Shown in pieces: positions 15,304 to 23,929 of a DNA stretch of 42,123 nt. Position 1 is the first letter of the stretch. Each line of letters begins with the position of its first letter. The DNA lies in the NCBI RefSeq assembly GCF_901827155.1, contig NZ_LR594661.1:1-42123 (forward strand), read 5' to 3'. This DNA is from Variovorax sp. PBL-H6 (lineage in GTDB: Bacteria; Pseudomonadota; Gammaproteobacteria; Burkholderiales; Burkholderiaceae_C). Both the position numbers and the translations under genes were made by a program. The notes under the pieces were generated by a model. The model saw only the letters and a program-made list of their open reading frames with translations. It had not been told where the DNA came from and did no database searches.

Positions 15304-16417
15304 CGTACACGCTCGAAAAGTCCAGATCGCGGGCGATGTAGACACCGACTTGCTCGCCCTGATTCTTGTAGAGGGTTGGCGGAATGTTGATGGTGTTCTT
15401 CAACGCTTCCGCCGCCATGTTTTGGGTGGCCTCGCCCGTGCTGCTGAAATTGATTTGGCCGCTGTTGTTGTTCGTGCCCTGGGTGGCATACCGTGCAACG
15501 TCATCGACCAGACTCAGCATCAGCGCGCCGCCGAACCGCTGCCAGAAGTGGTTATCAATGTAGCCCGGCAGGCCCGCGCCGCCGAGCGGATCGGTGCCTG
15601 GGGAATCCAGGTTGATGACCACGCCGTTCGGCGTCTTGATGCGCGACCACAGCACGAAGATGCGAGCCATGCCCTGACGCATGTTCGATTGGTACTCGCC
15701 CGAAATGGTCGAGCCGCGTTCGACCAGCAGCACCTTGCCGTTGTCGCTGTAGATGTTGCGCGTCACGACGCAGGCCGTCATGCCGGGCACCGTGCTATCG
15801 AGCTTCGTTTGCAGCGCGCAGTCGATGAAGCTGCCTTTCGCCAGGATGAAGTTGCGATTGCCCAAGTGCCCGGCCTTGCGCGACGGCGTGCGCGTCGAAG
15901 ACAGCAGGGCCGAGAGGCCGCCACCTTCGGGCGGCGGTGCAGCGCGGCCCGGCTGGCCGCCCGCATCCGCGCCCGTGTCGCCCTTCTGCGCGACAGCCAT
16001 CAGGCCCGAGCCTGACTTGTCCAGCGAAGGCGCGGGCCGTTGCTGGCCGCTGCCGCCCGCATCGCCCGGCAGAGGCGGTGCGCTCGCCTGCCCTGCCCCA
16101 CTCGGCGCAGGAACGACCGGCACCGGAGCCGCAGGGGCCGGCGCAGCTCCAGGCAGCTCGGGCGGATCGGTGAAGGTGCGCGCCGGCACGGCGCTGGTGA
16201 GTTGCATCGCCTTGGCTTGCTGCGCGTCCGCCTCGCGGTCGGCGCGCTGCTTGTGCTTCCAGTAGGCCGCACCGCCGCCCAGGCCAACGACCAGGAGCAG
16301 CACCACGACGATGAGGCCACGCTTCGCAGTCGATGGCCCGTGATCGTTCACGCTCGGCATGCCGCGCTCGCCGTCAAACGTCTCCAGCTCGGCCTGCTGA
16401 TTGGTTTGGTTGCTCAT
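15281..16417 (-). CDS. virB10: VirB10 channel protein
   Basis: VirB10/TrbI proteins span from inner to outer membrane and transmit ATP energy to open the channel. In this 378-residue protein a cytoplasmic N-terminus is followed by one membrane helix (RGLIVVVLLLVVGLGGGAAYW, within about 33-53). A Pro/Ala/Gly-rich periplasmic linker covers about 80-170. The conserved C-terminal barrel domain starts near FILAKGSFIDCALQTKLDST and contains VLLVERGSTISGEY and NGVVINLDSPGTDPLGGAGL. Its start overlaps the virB9 stop as ATGA. Confidence 0.95.
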   Translation of the reverse strand: MSNQTNQQAELETFDGERGMPSVNDHGPSTAKRGLIVVVLLLVVGLGGGAAYWKHKQRADREADAQQAKAMQLTSAVPARTFTDPPELPGAAPAPAAPVPVVPAPSGAGQASAPPLPGDAGGSGQQRPAPSLDKSGSGLMAVAQKGDTGADAGGQPGRAAPPPEGGGLSALLSSTRTPSRKAGHLGNRNFILAKGSFIDCALQTKLDSTVPGMTACVVTRNIYSDNGKVLLVERGSTISGEYQSNMRQGMARIFVLWSRIKTPNGVVINLDSPGTDPLGGAGLPGYIDNHFWQRFGGALMLSLVDDVARYATQGTNNNSGQINFSSTGEATQNMAAEALKNTINIPPTLYKNQGEQVGVYIARDLDFSSVYDVAATNQ

Positions 16418-17292
16418 TCTTCATCCCCTCCAACGATTACGCGCTTCACGCCGGGAACCGTCGTGCCATCAGTGGGCGGCAGGCCGTCCACGTCGTACTT
16501 GTCGTTGTAAACGCCAACGACAGCGTTCCCCAGGCGCAAGACCAGCTCGCGGGCCACGCGATGGACGACCAGCACATCCTTGTCCACATGCGTGTTCACG
16601 AGGCTTTCCGACTTGTCGGCAGCCACGATGAACACGGCCGGGAAATCCCGGTTGTTCGGGAATTTCAGGTAGGTAAAACGGCCGTCGTCGTAGGCCATCG
16701 TCGGCGCGATGCCATCGGAGGCATCGCCGACCTGCATCGAGTAGGCCCAATTGCGCGGCGCGGGCTTCTCATCGAGCTTCGCTTGCGCCTTTGCCTTGTC
16801 GGCCGCCCTCGCCCGCGCTGCCGCTTCGTCCTCGGGGTACTTGAACTCGACGCGATAGGCCACGCGCTGGTTCTGCGGTGCCTTGCCGCTGTTGCCACCA
16901 CCCGGCAGCAGCTTCAAGTCGAAGTCGTACATGCGGCGGTTCGTCGTCACCATCAAGTTGGTGTCCCACTTCCCCGCCTCGGGAGCCATCACGATGGCTT
17001 CCTGGCCGCTGCCGGTCTTGATCGACTTCGGCTTGACGTACAGGATGTTGCGCCGGTCGGAGAACTCCCATCCCTGGGTGAAGCCCGACGCGACATCAAG
17101 GATTTCTTCGTCGGCAGCGAAGACGATGCGGGCACCGAGGCCCGGCAAGGCGCGGACGATGACGACATCGCCCGCGTTGTAGTTGACGTACTGAATGCGG
17201 CCGTCGTAGCGCGACCCCACCGGCACGTCGGCCGCCTGCGCGGCCGTGGCCGCGCCGAGTGCCAGCAGCACGGCGAATGCGATCTTCTTCAT
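16414..17292 (-). CDS. virB9: VirB9 outer-membrane complex protein
   Basis: This 292-residue periplasmic and outer-membrane core subunit binds VirB7 and VirB10. It has a Sec signal peptide, MKKIAFAVLLALGAATAAQA, a VirB9 N-terminal beta domain (DSRIQYV-like GRIQYVNYNAGDVVIVRA), and the C-terminal VirB7-binding domain at about 195-285 (NWAYSMQVG, then FTYLKFPNNRDFPAVFIV). A charged Ala/Arg/Lys-rich stretch at about 155-185 links the halves. Both ends overlap the neighbouring genes by four bases, so virB8-9-10 are tightly coupled. Confidence 0.95.
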   Translation of the reverse strand: MKKIAFAVLLALGAATAAQAADVPVGSRYDGRIQYVNYNAGDVVIVRALPGLGARIVFAADEEILDVASGFTQGWEFSDRRNILYVKPKSIKTGSGQEAIVMAPEAGKWDTNLMVTTNRRMYDFDLKLLPGGGNSGKAPQNQRVAYRVEFKYPEDEAAARARAADKAKAQAKLDEKPAPRNWAYSMQVGDASDGIAPTMAYDDGRFTYLKFPNNRDFPAVFIVAADKSESLVNTHVDKDVLVVHRVARELVLRLGNAVVGVYNDKYDVDGLPPTDGTTVPGVKRVIVGGDEE

Positions 17293-18020
17293 TGTGCGAC
17301 CCCCATTTCAGGATCGACGCGGTAGCTCAGTACCTGGAAGCCGAAGGGGTTCACCAGTCGGGCGCTTTCGCGGATCAGCGACGGATTGCGGTACTCGTAG
17401 GCGACTGTTGCCACCCACTTGGTGACAGTGCCCGGCGAGTTGGGATCATCAACGCGCTTCGTCGTCTTGATGAACCGCACGGTGCCGATGCCCTTGCCAT
17501 TCGGCACGACGCTGACAATCTCGACCGACACGCGCACCGAGTTGCCGTATTTTTTATCGAGGGCGTCTTTACCCTCGAACAGCGCGGCGTATTCCTGGCC
17601 CACGCGAGCCGAGGACAGCAGGCCCACGGTGTCGTAGTCCTTCTGGAGCGTGTACCAGTCATAGGTTTCATGCGAGCGGACGTATTGGGCCAGCCAATAC
17701 TTGTCCATGACCTCATCGAAGCGAACGCCCTTCGTGTCCATCGCCGTCACGATGTCCGGGACGCCCGTCGTGTTGTCCACGCGGATGACGTAGGGCGTGT
17801 TTTCCTTGAGCGGCAGCATCAAGGCGATGGCGACTACCAGCAGCACCACGCACACCACGGCGAACGTCGCAATCGTCCAGGCGCGGCGCTCCGACTTCTC
17901 GACCAGGAGCACGCGCGATGCTTCCCAATTCAAAGCCGCCTCGTGCAGCTTCTCGCCCTTGCTCTTTTCCGGCTCCGCACTCGGTGCCGGTTCAGTCGCG
18001 CGGTTCTTGCGTCCGAACAT
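17289..18020 (-). CDS. virB8: VirB8 inner-membrane assembly protein
   Basis: VirB8 is a bitopic assembly factor of the inner membrane complex. This 243-residue protein has a cytoplasmic N-terminus, a membrane helix at about 48-69 (IATFAVVCVVLLVVAIALML) and a periplasmic NTF2-like domain to the end, with TPYVIRVDNTTG and YRNPSLIRESARLVNPFGFQV as landmarks. It starts two bases after the virB7 stop with its site GGGGAG inside the virB7 end. The TTGGTGACAGTG inside it at 17421 has no partner arm and is not one of the 42-bp elements. Confidence 0.94.
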   Translation of the reverse strand: MFGRKNRATEPAPSAEPEKSKGEKLHEAALNWEASRVLLVEKSERRAWTIATFAVVCVVLLVVAIALMLPLKENTPYVIRVDNTTGVPDIVTAMDTKGVRFDEVMDKYWLAQYVRSHETYDWYTLQKDYDTVGLLSSARVGQEYAALFEGKDALDKKYGNSVRVSVEIVSVVPNGKGIGTVRFIKTTKRVDDPNSPGTVTKWVATVAYEYRNPSLIRESARLVNPFGFQVLSYRVDPEMGVAQ

Positions 18021-18022
18021 GA

Positions 18023-18187
18023 TTACTCCCCTTCTCGTTGATTGACTGGAGCCGCTGCGGGCGGCACCTGCTTGTTGATCTGGACTCGCGGCTTGCCTTC
18101 GAGCGAAGGCACGACCGGAGGACGCGCGTTCGTGGCGCAGCCCGCGAGGGCGGCGGCGAACAGAAGAACGACAGATACCCGTTTCAT
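18023..18187 (-). CDS. virB7: VirB7-like lipoprotein
   Basis: This 54-residue lipoprotein is read MKRVSVVLLFAAALAGCATN and so on, with lipobox LAGC and lipidated Cys17. The mature part is short and Pro-rich (VPPAAAPVNQREGE). VirB7 lipoproteins are small, hold VirB9 in the outer membrane and stand before virB8, exactly as here. It is the first gene of the second transfer operon; two operator-like sites lie upstream at 18223-18260. Confidence 0.88.
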   Translation of the reverse strand: MKRVSVVLLFAAALAGCATNARPPVVPSLEGKPRVQINKQVPPAAAPVNQREGE

Positions 18188-18222
18188 GTTGGTGTCCCTA
18201 AGTGAAATGAATCGGCACGCCA

Positions 18223-18237
18223 GAATATACCATATTC
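18223..18237 (-). promoter_or_regulatory. Operator-core palindrome over the virB7 promoter
   Basis: GAATATACCATATTC is a 15-bp palindrome with a 3-bp centre. Its ATATACCATATT core is identical to the operator at 27096-27114, but the outer CCAA/TTGG arms are absent. On the minus strand TATATT forms a likely -10 box for virB7. Confidence 0.55.
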
Positions 18238-18241
18238 ACAA

Positions 18242-18260
18242 CCAAAGTGCCCTATTTTGG
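18242..18260 (-). promoter_or_regulatory. 19-bp operator upstream of virB7
   Basis: CCAAAGTGCCCTATTTTGG, with CCAAA/TTTGG arms as in the rest of the family. It lies four bases beyond the palindrome at 18223-18237, so the virB7 promoter would have two adjoining sites. Confidence 0.65.
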
Positions 18261-18273
18261 TTGCGCGAAGACG

Positions 18274-18310
18274 AAAAAAAGCCGCCCTGTTTCGGTGAAA
18301 ACAGGGCGGC
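18274..18310 (-). terminator. Terminator of the virB1-virB6 operon
   Basis: A 12-bp stem GCCGCCCTGTTT/AAACAGGGCGGC with a 6-base loop is followed on the minus strand by seven T residues. It lies 23 bases after the virB6 stop and cleanly separates the two transfer operons. Confidence 0.92.
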
Positions 18311-18332
18311 CGTTGGTGGCCGCCGTGGCCTC

Positions 18333-19418
18333 TTACTGCTTCACCGTGCCGCCCGAGGCGCGGCCCCAGTTCTTGCCCATGTTCTGCATCACATGCTGGC
18401 GATAGGCCGGGTTCCACATCGTGTTGCCGGCCACCAGATGGTTGGCCCGGCGAGCCGTGACCATCATCCCGGACTGCATATCGCGGCGCGTCGTCATCGG
18501 GTTCACCATGTTGCCGACGCCCTTCGCACCACGCAGACCACCCGTGACGGGCATCGCCAAATGGCGAATGCCCATCGCTGCCATCGAGACGCCACCGGCA
18601 AGGCCGGAGGCTATGCCGCCTGCCTGCAAGATGATCCACACCAGGACGCCCGTCAGCGCGCCGATTTGCAGCGCCGCGAACATCGGGTTCGAGTCGCCGC
18701 TACCGGAGAAGTCCGCGCCCGCGATGAAGGCGTCGTATGCCCGCATGGCAAACGTCATGATGATTGCCATGATGACGATGGTCAGGATGTAGTTCATCGC
18801 CTGCCCAAACCAGGAATCGAAGAACTTCGCCGTGGCCGGGAACATCAAGGCCAGGATGAACAGCGGCCCCAGGGCGAACACAATCGCCAGCGAGAACTTG
18901 GCGACGATGACCACCGCGCCGCCGAGCATCGACACCAGGACGGTGCCGAGCGCCACGACCACGCCGGCAATGGCCCAGCCGAGCACAGCGCCGAAGTTCC
19001 AGCCGGCCTCGTCGGCCTTCTGGAAGCACTGCGCGACGATTTCCAGCCCTTTGCCCAGGGACTGGTCGAGCACCTGATAGATGTTCGCGGCGGGCGGCCC
19101 GCCCGACGTGTTCATCGCGTCAGCCAAGCCCGTTTCCAGGCCGTTGAGCGCGCCCATCACCCCGTTGGCGTATCCGTCCACCGTGAGCGCAAAGGCCGCG
19201 ATGATGACGATCTTCACGCACTGCTTGACGAACGTCCAAAACGGCGACTCAATCGCGCCCGTGCTGATGGCGTAGCCGGTCAGCACGATGTAGAGCGTCA
19301 CGCCAGTGATGGCGATCATTTGCAGCGCGTACATCAAGTTCGTGGCGGCCGGTGTCACGAACGCATTGGTAGCGTTCTGCACTGTCTCGCCGATGAACTG
19401 AAAAACCATCGGGTCCAT
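18333..19418 (-). CDS. virB6: VirB6 polytopic inner-membrane protein
   Basis: This 361-residue protein has several hydrophobic segments, for example at about 30-50, 70-90, 145-165, 170-215 and 235-260, as expected for the TrbL/VirB6 family that forms the inner-membrane part of the DNA path. Landmarks include GAVLGWAIAGVVVALGTVLV and FFDSWFGQAMNYILTIVIM. The C-terminal end is basic and cytoplasmic (MTTRRDMQSGMMVTARRANH). It starts 11 bases after the eexN stop, with AGGACGG before the ATG, and a strong terminator follows. Confidence 0.93.
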   Translation of the reverse strand: MDPMVFQFIGETVQNATNAFVTPAATNLMYALQMIAITGVTLYIVLTGYAISTGAIESPFWTFVKQCVKIVIIAAFALTVDGYANGVMGALNGLETGLADAMNTSGGPPAANIYQVLDQSLGKGLEIVAQCFQKADEAGWNFGAVLGWAIAGVVVALGTVLVSMLGGAVVIVAKFSLAIVFALGPLFILALMFPATAKFFDSWFGQAMNYILTIVIMAIIMTFAMRAYDAFIAGADFSGSGDSNPMFAALQIGALTGVLVWIILQAGGIASGLAGGVSMAAMGIRHLAMPVTGGLRGAKGVGNMVNPMTTRRDMQSGMMVTARRANHLVAGNTMWNPAYRQHVMQNMGKNWGRASGGTVKQ

Positions 19419-19429
19419 AAGTCACCGTC

Positions 19430-19738
19430 CTATTTGTTGTTGCCCTCGGTCTTGGCCGGAGCGGCCGAAGACGGAGCGGAAAGAGGCGCTACCTTGATCG
19501 CCCCGCCGCGTGCGCTCCAGGTCGAAGACGAATCGGCGCGGCTGGCGTTGACGCAGTTGGGCGTTGCGGCCAGCTCGCCAGGGTTCGACTTGCACTTGGC
19601 GAGCTGCGCTTCGCGCTCGGCCTTGTGCTCCTTGAACCACTCGACCGTTTGCACGACCTCCTGCGGCTTGTCTTCCTTGCAGCCGGCCAGGGCCAGGGCC
19701 GCGACTGCTGCAAGCATCATCACTACGTTTTTCTTCAT
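19430..19738 (-). CDS. eexN: EexN-family entry-exclusion lipoprotein
   Basis: This 102-residue lipoprotein starts MKKNVVMMLAAVAALALAGC, with lipobox LAGC. The mature part has the EexN-type motif VEWFKEHKAEREAQLAKCKS followed by NPGELAATPNCVNAS. EexN proteins reduce entry of a related plasmid into cells that already carry one. The position between virB5 and virB6 is typical. The tail after about residue 70 is Ser/Ala-rich and probably unstructured. Elements P9 and P10 lie in the 113 bases between it and virB5. Confidence 0.88.
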   Translation of the reverse strand: MKKNVVMMLAAVAALALAGCKEDKPQEVVQTVEWFKEHKAEREAQLAKCKSNPGELAATPNCVNASRADSSSTWSARGGAIKVAPLSAPSSAAPAKTEGNNK

Positions 19739-19756
19739 CGGTCACTCTCCTATCGT

Positions 19757-19798
19757 TGGTGACGGGGCCGAGCTGGCCAGGTCGAAAAGTTGTCACCA
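19757..19798 (+). repeat. 42-bp element P9
   Basis: Lies between virB5 and eexN. Interior CCGAGCTGGCCAGGTCG; arms TGGTGAC and TTGTCACCA. Confidence 0.82.
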
Positions 19799-19803
19799 AA
19801 GGA

Positions 19804-19845
19804 TGGTGACGCAAGACGCCGGCGAGATCCTCGCCGGCGTCACCA
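19804..19845 (+). repeat. 42-bp element P10
   Basis: Starts five bases after P9 and ends six bases before the virB5 stop. Includes CGCCGGCGAG..CTCGCCGGCG, a strong inner palindrome around GATC. Confidence 0.84.
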
Positions 19846-19851
19846 TTGCCA

Positions 19852-20571
19852 TTACGGCGTGCCGAACGTGATCGGCGTTGCCTGAATGCCCTTGCGGGCC
19901 GCCCAGGTGCGGGCCTGCAATTCACGCTGCTGCTGCTGCTGAATCTTGTCCTCGGCCTGGGCCACCATCGCGTAAAGCTGGAGCTTCGTTTGCTCGTTCT
20001 GGATCATTGCCTGTTCGGCGGCGATCCGGCCTTGCAGCTCGGCGATGGCCTTCGGGTCGGGCGTGTCGTTGATCTTCGCCATGAGGCTGTCAATCTGGTT
20101 GAGCCGCGACTTCGCCTTGTCGTAGGCATCCAGGGCGAAAGCCTGATCCTGGGCCGACTTCACGGCCCGCGCCTCGCACAGCTTCTTCTGGTCGCTGACC
20201 GTGATGTGCGCGCACGAGTCGAAAATCTTCGACTGCGAGTAGATCGAGGCCGCCCGGCCGCTCAGGCCGGCATAGCCGCCCGTTTTCACCGAGTCATAGA
20301 CGCCTTGCCAGTCACTCGGCAGGTAATCGCGCAGCGCCGGGTTGTTCAGGATATTGCCCAGGCCGCGAGAGCCAGTCAGGGACTGGTACTGCTGTTTCAT
20401 CTGGTCGATTTGGCTAACCATTTGGTCATATTGCATCTTCCACTTCGCCATCGTCTCGATTTGTTGCTGGATGCTGTTGGCGATGGAAGCGCCATCCGTT
20501 ACCGGGATTTGCGCGCTGGCCGCGCCCGCCATCGTGATGGCGAGCGCAGCGACAAGAGCCTTCATCTTCAT
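19852..20571 (-). CDS. virB5: VirB5 minor pilus protein
   Basis: This 239-residue exported protein has a signal peptide MKMKALVAALAITMAGAASA. It is rich in Gln and Ala and predicted to be largely helical (IANSIQQQIETMAKWKMQYD, then QIDQMKQQYQSLTGSRGLGN). These features fit VirB5/TrbJ proteins, which sit at the pilus tip. A cysteine pair (SCAHITVSDQKKLCEAR) could form a disulfide. The start MKMKAL at 20571 follows the virB4 stop by four bases. Longer in-frame starts would lie deep inside virB4 and lack a signal peptide. Confidence 0.9.
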   Translation of the reverse strand: MKMKALVAALAITMAGAASAQIPVTDGASIANSIQQQIETMAKWKMQYDQMVSQIDQMKQQYQSLTGSRGLGNILNNPALRDYLPSDWQGVYDSVKTGGYAGLSGRAASIYSQSKIFDSCAHITVSDQKKLCEARAVKSAQDQAFALDAYDKAKSRLNQIDSLMAKINDTPDPKAIAELQGRIAAEQAMIQNEQTKLQLYAMVAQAEDKIQQQQQRELQARTWAARKGIQATPITFGTP

Positions 20572-20575
20572 GATT

Positions 20576-23110
20576 TCACCTTTCTTGCTGCTTAGAGGAC
20601 GCCACCCGTGCCTTGCGGCGCTGGTGGAACACGGGAACCCACACTTCCGGGTCATCGCCGACTTCGGCGAGAATTTCATCGAGCAGTTCGACGTTATCGG
20701 AGCTGCCCGACAAAATGGCGAGTTCATCGCCGAAGCTAATTACCGTGTTCCCGTCAGCGTCCTTAACGTCGCTCAGATCGAAGCGGCCGATCATCGACTG
20801 ATGGCCTTGCTTCACCAGGAACATGCGGCTTTCTTCACCCATCGTCTTGATGATTTCAAACTCCGAGGGCGTGCATTTGAAGCCCTCGGTGTATTCGGTG
20901 AAGTCCGCCTTCGGGTTAGGCAGGTAGATTTCCGTCGCCACCTGTTGCACCAGGGACGCGGCAATCTTCGACTTCAACATGCTGCTAGGCATTTGCGTAG
21001 CGAACACGCCGAGGCCGTTTTGCTTGCGAATGGTCAATTGCTTGTCGCCCGCGAAGTCCGCGAACGCCTCGGCATCGACCCACTTCCAAGCCTCGTCCAT
21101 GAAATAGACGAAGCGGCGGCCGTCGATGACCGAATCCATGCGATGCAGCAGGTACATGGAAATCGGCGTCCGCACGTCGTTGTTGTCCAGGAAGTGCGTG
21201 CCGTCGAAGCCATAGTTCGCGTGCGTGGTGAAGTCGATGAGGTCGGTCGCGTTGTCCAGCACCCACCAGAACGGGCCACGCTTGCCGTGGCCGTCATCGA
21301 CGCACCACCGCGCGAGGCGCTTCGCCACGCTGTTTTCGCGGTCTTCCTTGTCGGTGCCCTCGGTGATGTTCTGCAACACCACCGACAGCCGGCGAATCTC
21401 CTTCGGCATCTTCATGACGGTTCGCACCGCATGACTGATGCGCGCATCGTCCGCCGTGGTGACGCGCTCGCCACCGGCCGACACCAGGACGCGAATCAGC
21501 TTCTCCAGGAACAGGATGTTCGTCTCGTTGGCTTCCATCTGGAACGGATTGAAGCCGGTCGGCTGGCCGTTCCTGACGGCCAGATACTTGCCGCCGATGG
21601 CGCGAATCAGCAGCTCCGCGCCGCGATCCTTGTCGAAGAACACCGTCGTGAAGCCGACAGGCGAGCGCGGCTTGTATTTCTGCGACTGGCACAGAAGCAT
21701 GTTCAGCAGCACCGTCTTACCCGCACCGGACTGGCCGATGACGCGGGTATTGCCGAGCACCTTCTTGTCGAAGGCGTCTTCGTCGCCCTTCGAGTAGTGG
21801 AAGTTGAAATACAGCGGCTGGCCCGAAGGCGTCTTGAACAGCGTCACGGCCTGCCCCCACGGGTTGCCGTCGCGCTTGCCCGCGCGGAAGTTGTGGAAGC
21901 TGCACAGGCCCGCAAAGTTCTTGCTGGTCAGGCCGGCCACGCGCGGCCGGTACGACCAATTGCAAGGCAATTGCGCGTAGAAAGCCGAGTCGGTCGCCGT
22001 GGCGATCAAGGCGGACAGAAAACCCCTGTCCTGAATGATCGTCATGGCCGACGTGGTGTTGCGGCGCACCTTCTCGACCGTCTCGCCGAAGACCAGCAGC
22101 GAGTAGTGGTACTCGCCCATGACGAACTGACCTTGAATCAGCTCGTCAATGGCCTGCGTCATTTCCGCGATTTGCGTCGCGCTGCCGTCCTCGGCGTTCA
22201 TCAACTGGCGTTGCTGCCGCTCCAGAAAGTCCTTGCCGTCGCGCTTGCTCATGAAGCTGAACGACTGCGTGATGACGTACTCGTAATCCTCGTACAGCAG
22301 ACCGTTCAAGATGCCCGGCTCGGTGTGCGCCGAGTAGTCCTTGAAGTCGATGCCCATCGCGTAGCGCGTCTTCGTCGGCGAGCGGATTTCGATAGTCTCC
22401 GCGCCCACGAACACCCAGGCCGTGCCCAGGTAAGCGTTCAGCGGCCCGGCCGGCACGCGCACCTTCTGCCACTCGCCGGACACCAGGAAGTTCAAGAACT
22501 CCAGCGCCTGCGAGCACACGATGCCGTTCTCGTCCTCATAGGTGCGCAGTTCCTCGATGCCGGTTTTCTCGTCGGTGCCGTAGCGGCGCATGCTGGCCTC
22601 GACCTGATAGGCGATGTCGTCCAGCTTGCGGATGGCCGCCTTCTGATCCTTGAGGATTTCATCGACGGTGCGCCGCGCCGACTTCGCCATCGCCTTGCCG
22701 ATCCGCGAGGGATTCGGCCGGTAGATGACCGTCAGATACAGCTCGTTCGCCATCATGCGATAGCCCACGAAGCTGTCGTAATACTTGCGATCCAGCTCGC
22801 GGCAAAAGTCGTTGTCGTACACGCCCTTGAGCCTGTCCGACGTGCGGCGGCGGACGTTGTGCGTCCACAGCGCCACGTTGCTGGTAGCGATGGAGCGCAG
22901 CAGCGTGTTGAGCTGTTCCTTGCGCCGCAGAATCTCGTCCGGCTCTGCCGTCTCGAAGCTGATGCCGGCCACGCGCCACACGCGCAGGAAATCGCCCTGC
23001 GTCGTGACGATGGTGTTCGGCGACACATGGCTGCTGTAAGGAATGAAGGGCGCAACCGCCCTTTCATTGTTCACTTGGTCGAAGTATTTAGGTTTTGGCA
23101 GGGCAGACAT
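20576..23110 (-). CDS. virB4: VirB4 conjugation ATPase
   Basis: This is the largest ATPase of the channel and is needed for pilus assembly and substrate transfer. It has 844 residues. The N-terminal VirB4/CagE domain covers about 20-420. Walker A is GQSGAGKT at 459-466, and Walker B VYFMDEAWKW at about 668-677. The C-terminal RecA-like domain includes VFATQMPSSMLKSKIAASLV. It starts nine bases after virB3 with GAGGGA before the ATG. It appears full length with no defects. Confidence 0.96.
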   Translation of the reverse strand: MSALPKPKYFDQVNNERAVAPFIPYSSHVSPNTIVTTQGDFLRVWRVAGISFETAEPDEILRRKEQLNTLLRSIATSNVALWTHNVRRRTSDRLKGVYDNDFCRELDRKYYDSFVGYRMMANELYLTVIYRPNPSRIGKAMAKSARRTVDEILKDQKAAIRKLDDIAYQVEASMRRYGTDEKTGIEELRTYEDENGIVCSQALEFLNFLVSGEWQKVRVPAGPLNAYLGTAWVFVGAETIEIRSPTKTRYAMGIDFKDYSAHTEPGILNGLLYEDYEYVITQSFSFMSKRDGKDFLERQQRQLMNAEDGSATQIAEMTQAIDELIQGQFVMGEYHYSLLVFGETVEKVRRNTTSAMTIIQDRGFLSALIATATDSAFYAQLPCNWSYRPRVAGLTSKNFAGLCSFHNFRAGKRDGNPWGQAVTLFKTPSGQPLYFNFHYSKGDEDAFDKKVLGNTRVIGQSGAGKTVLLNMLLCQSQKYKPRSPVGFTTVFFDKDRGAELLIRAIGGKYLAVRNGQPTGFNPFQMEANETNILFLEKLIRVLVSAGGERVTTADDARISHAVRTVMKMPKEIRRLSVVLQNITEGTDKEDRENSVAKRLARWCVDDGHGKRGPFWWVLDNATDLIDFTTHANYGFDGTHFLDNNDVRTPISMYLLHRMDSVIDGRRFVYFMDEAWKWVDAEAFADFAGDKQLTIRKQNGLGVFATQMPSSMLKSKIAASLVQQVATEIYLPNPKADFTEYTEGFKCTPSEFEIIKTMGEESRMFLVKQGHQSMIGRFDLSDVKDADGNTVISFGDELAILSGSSDNVELLDEILAEVGDDPEVWVPVFHQRRKARVASSKQQER

Positions 23111-23119
23111 AAGTCCCTC

Positions 23120-23443
23120 TCACTTGCGTTTCGTGAAGGCAATCGGGCTGTAGGCCGATGCCTTCCAGAAGCGCCCGTTCTTGTTGCGGTTGATGACCCG
23201 GAACACGAATTTCAGGCCCAAGAGCCTGAATTGTTGATCGTCCGATTTGGCGATGATCCGCATCGTTATCACGATGGGAATCAGCGTGAAGGCGAACAGG
23301 ATCGTCGTCCACACGCTGATGAGAACCACCACCCCGCCGACCACTGCGAGCGGCACCAACGGGACGCCGAACAGCATGGCCGGCCGGGTGCAACCCTTGA
23401 ACAGCGGATCGCGCGGATCGAAGTCATCCATTGGTGCCGACAT
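23120..23443 (-). CDS. virB3: VirB3 inner-membrane protein
   Basis: This 107-residue protein has the VirB3 start DPLFKGCTRPAMLFGVPLVP followed by two close hydrophobic segments (about 27-60). The C-terminal part has FVFRVINRNKNGRFWKASAY. VirB3 works with VirB4 in pilus assembly, and the genes are adjacent here. The site GGGAGG is 9 bases before the ATG. Confidence 0.92.
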   Translation of the reverse strand: MSAPMDDFDPRDPLFKGCTRPAMLFGVPLVPLAVVGGVVVLISVWTTILFAFTLIPIVITMRIIAKSDDQQFRLLGLKFVFRVINRNKNGRFWKASAYSPIAFTKRK

Positions 23444-23458
23444 CGCGTGACCTCCCGC

Positions 23459-23764
23459 TTAGGACAGGAGGTAGCGGGCCAGCTCGGCCGCGCCGCCGAT
23501 GAGCAGACCACCGGCCAGAATCTTGCCGACCTCGGCGATGTCGGCATGCTTGAACAGGAACTTGTAGCCCGCCCACATGATGGCGATGGTCACGGTCGTG
23601 ATGGACACGCCGCGCAGCACGGCCAGCACGTTGTCCATGAAGGTGTTCACCTTGTCCAGCCCGCCAGTCTGCGCGAGCGCCGGCTCGGCCGCGAACAGCG
23701 CGGCCATCACCAGGAAGCCGAGCATCACGGCCATGCGGTTGTTGGAAGTGGTAGCAGTCGTCAT
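23459..23764 (-). CDS. virB2: VirB2 major pilin
   Basis: This 101-residue pilin precursor has a long signal sequence, probably cleaved after AEPALA. The mature part begins QTGGLDKVNTF and has two hydrophobic helices (SITTVTIAIMWAGYKFLF and VGKILAGGLLIGGAAELARY), the usual VirB2/TrbC pattern. I choose the ATG at 23764 over an upstream one because it gives a proper signal peptide. It opens the virB2-virB6 unit; a promoter with TATAAT and a symmetric operator lies 118-155 bases upstream. Confidence 0.92.
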   Translation of the reverse strand: MTTATTSNNRMAVMLGFLVMAALFAAEPALAQTGGLDKVNTFMDNVLAVLRGVSITTVTIAIMWAGYKFLFKHADIAEVGKILAGGLLIGGAAELARYLLS

Positions 23765-23881
23765 TTCATTTGCTCCTGAAGTGAAAGAAAAAGGTAGCCG
23801 GTAGGCCGGCCGGCAAGCCGGTTGAAAAGCGTCCAATCTAGTTCATGCTGCAATGTTCTCCCCGTTATCCGTGCCTGCCGG

Positions 23882-23918
23882 ATTATACAACAGGCCGCGC
23901 CAAAATAGTATATTTTGG
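23882..23918 (-). promoter_or_regulatory. virB2 promoter with the most symmetric 19-bp operator
   Basis: On the minus strand a consensus -10 TATAAT lies at 23887-23882. The operator CCAAAATAGTATATTTTGG at 23900-23918 has perfect 8-bp arms around a 3-bp centre and would cover the -35 region. The site sits between topA and virB2, so it gives virB2-virB6 a second, regulated promoter inside the virB1-virB6 unit. Confidence 0.72.
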
Positions 23919-23929
23919 CGAGCGTTTTT

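Noticed and set aside
17421..17470. TTGGTGACAGTG inside virB8 as a 42-bp element
   Set aside because: No GTCACCA arm at the right distance; the bases encode normal VirB8 residues.
20342..23779. Very long plus-strand open frame (1145 codons) antisense to virB4 and virB3
   Set aside because: It lies exactly opposite well-supported virB genes, reads as Arg/His/Ala-rich low-quality protein, and is a typical shadow frame in high-GC DNA.
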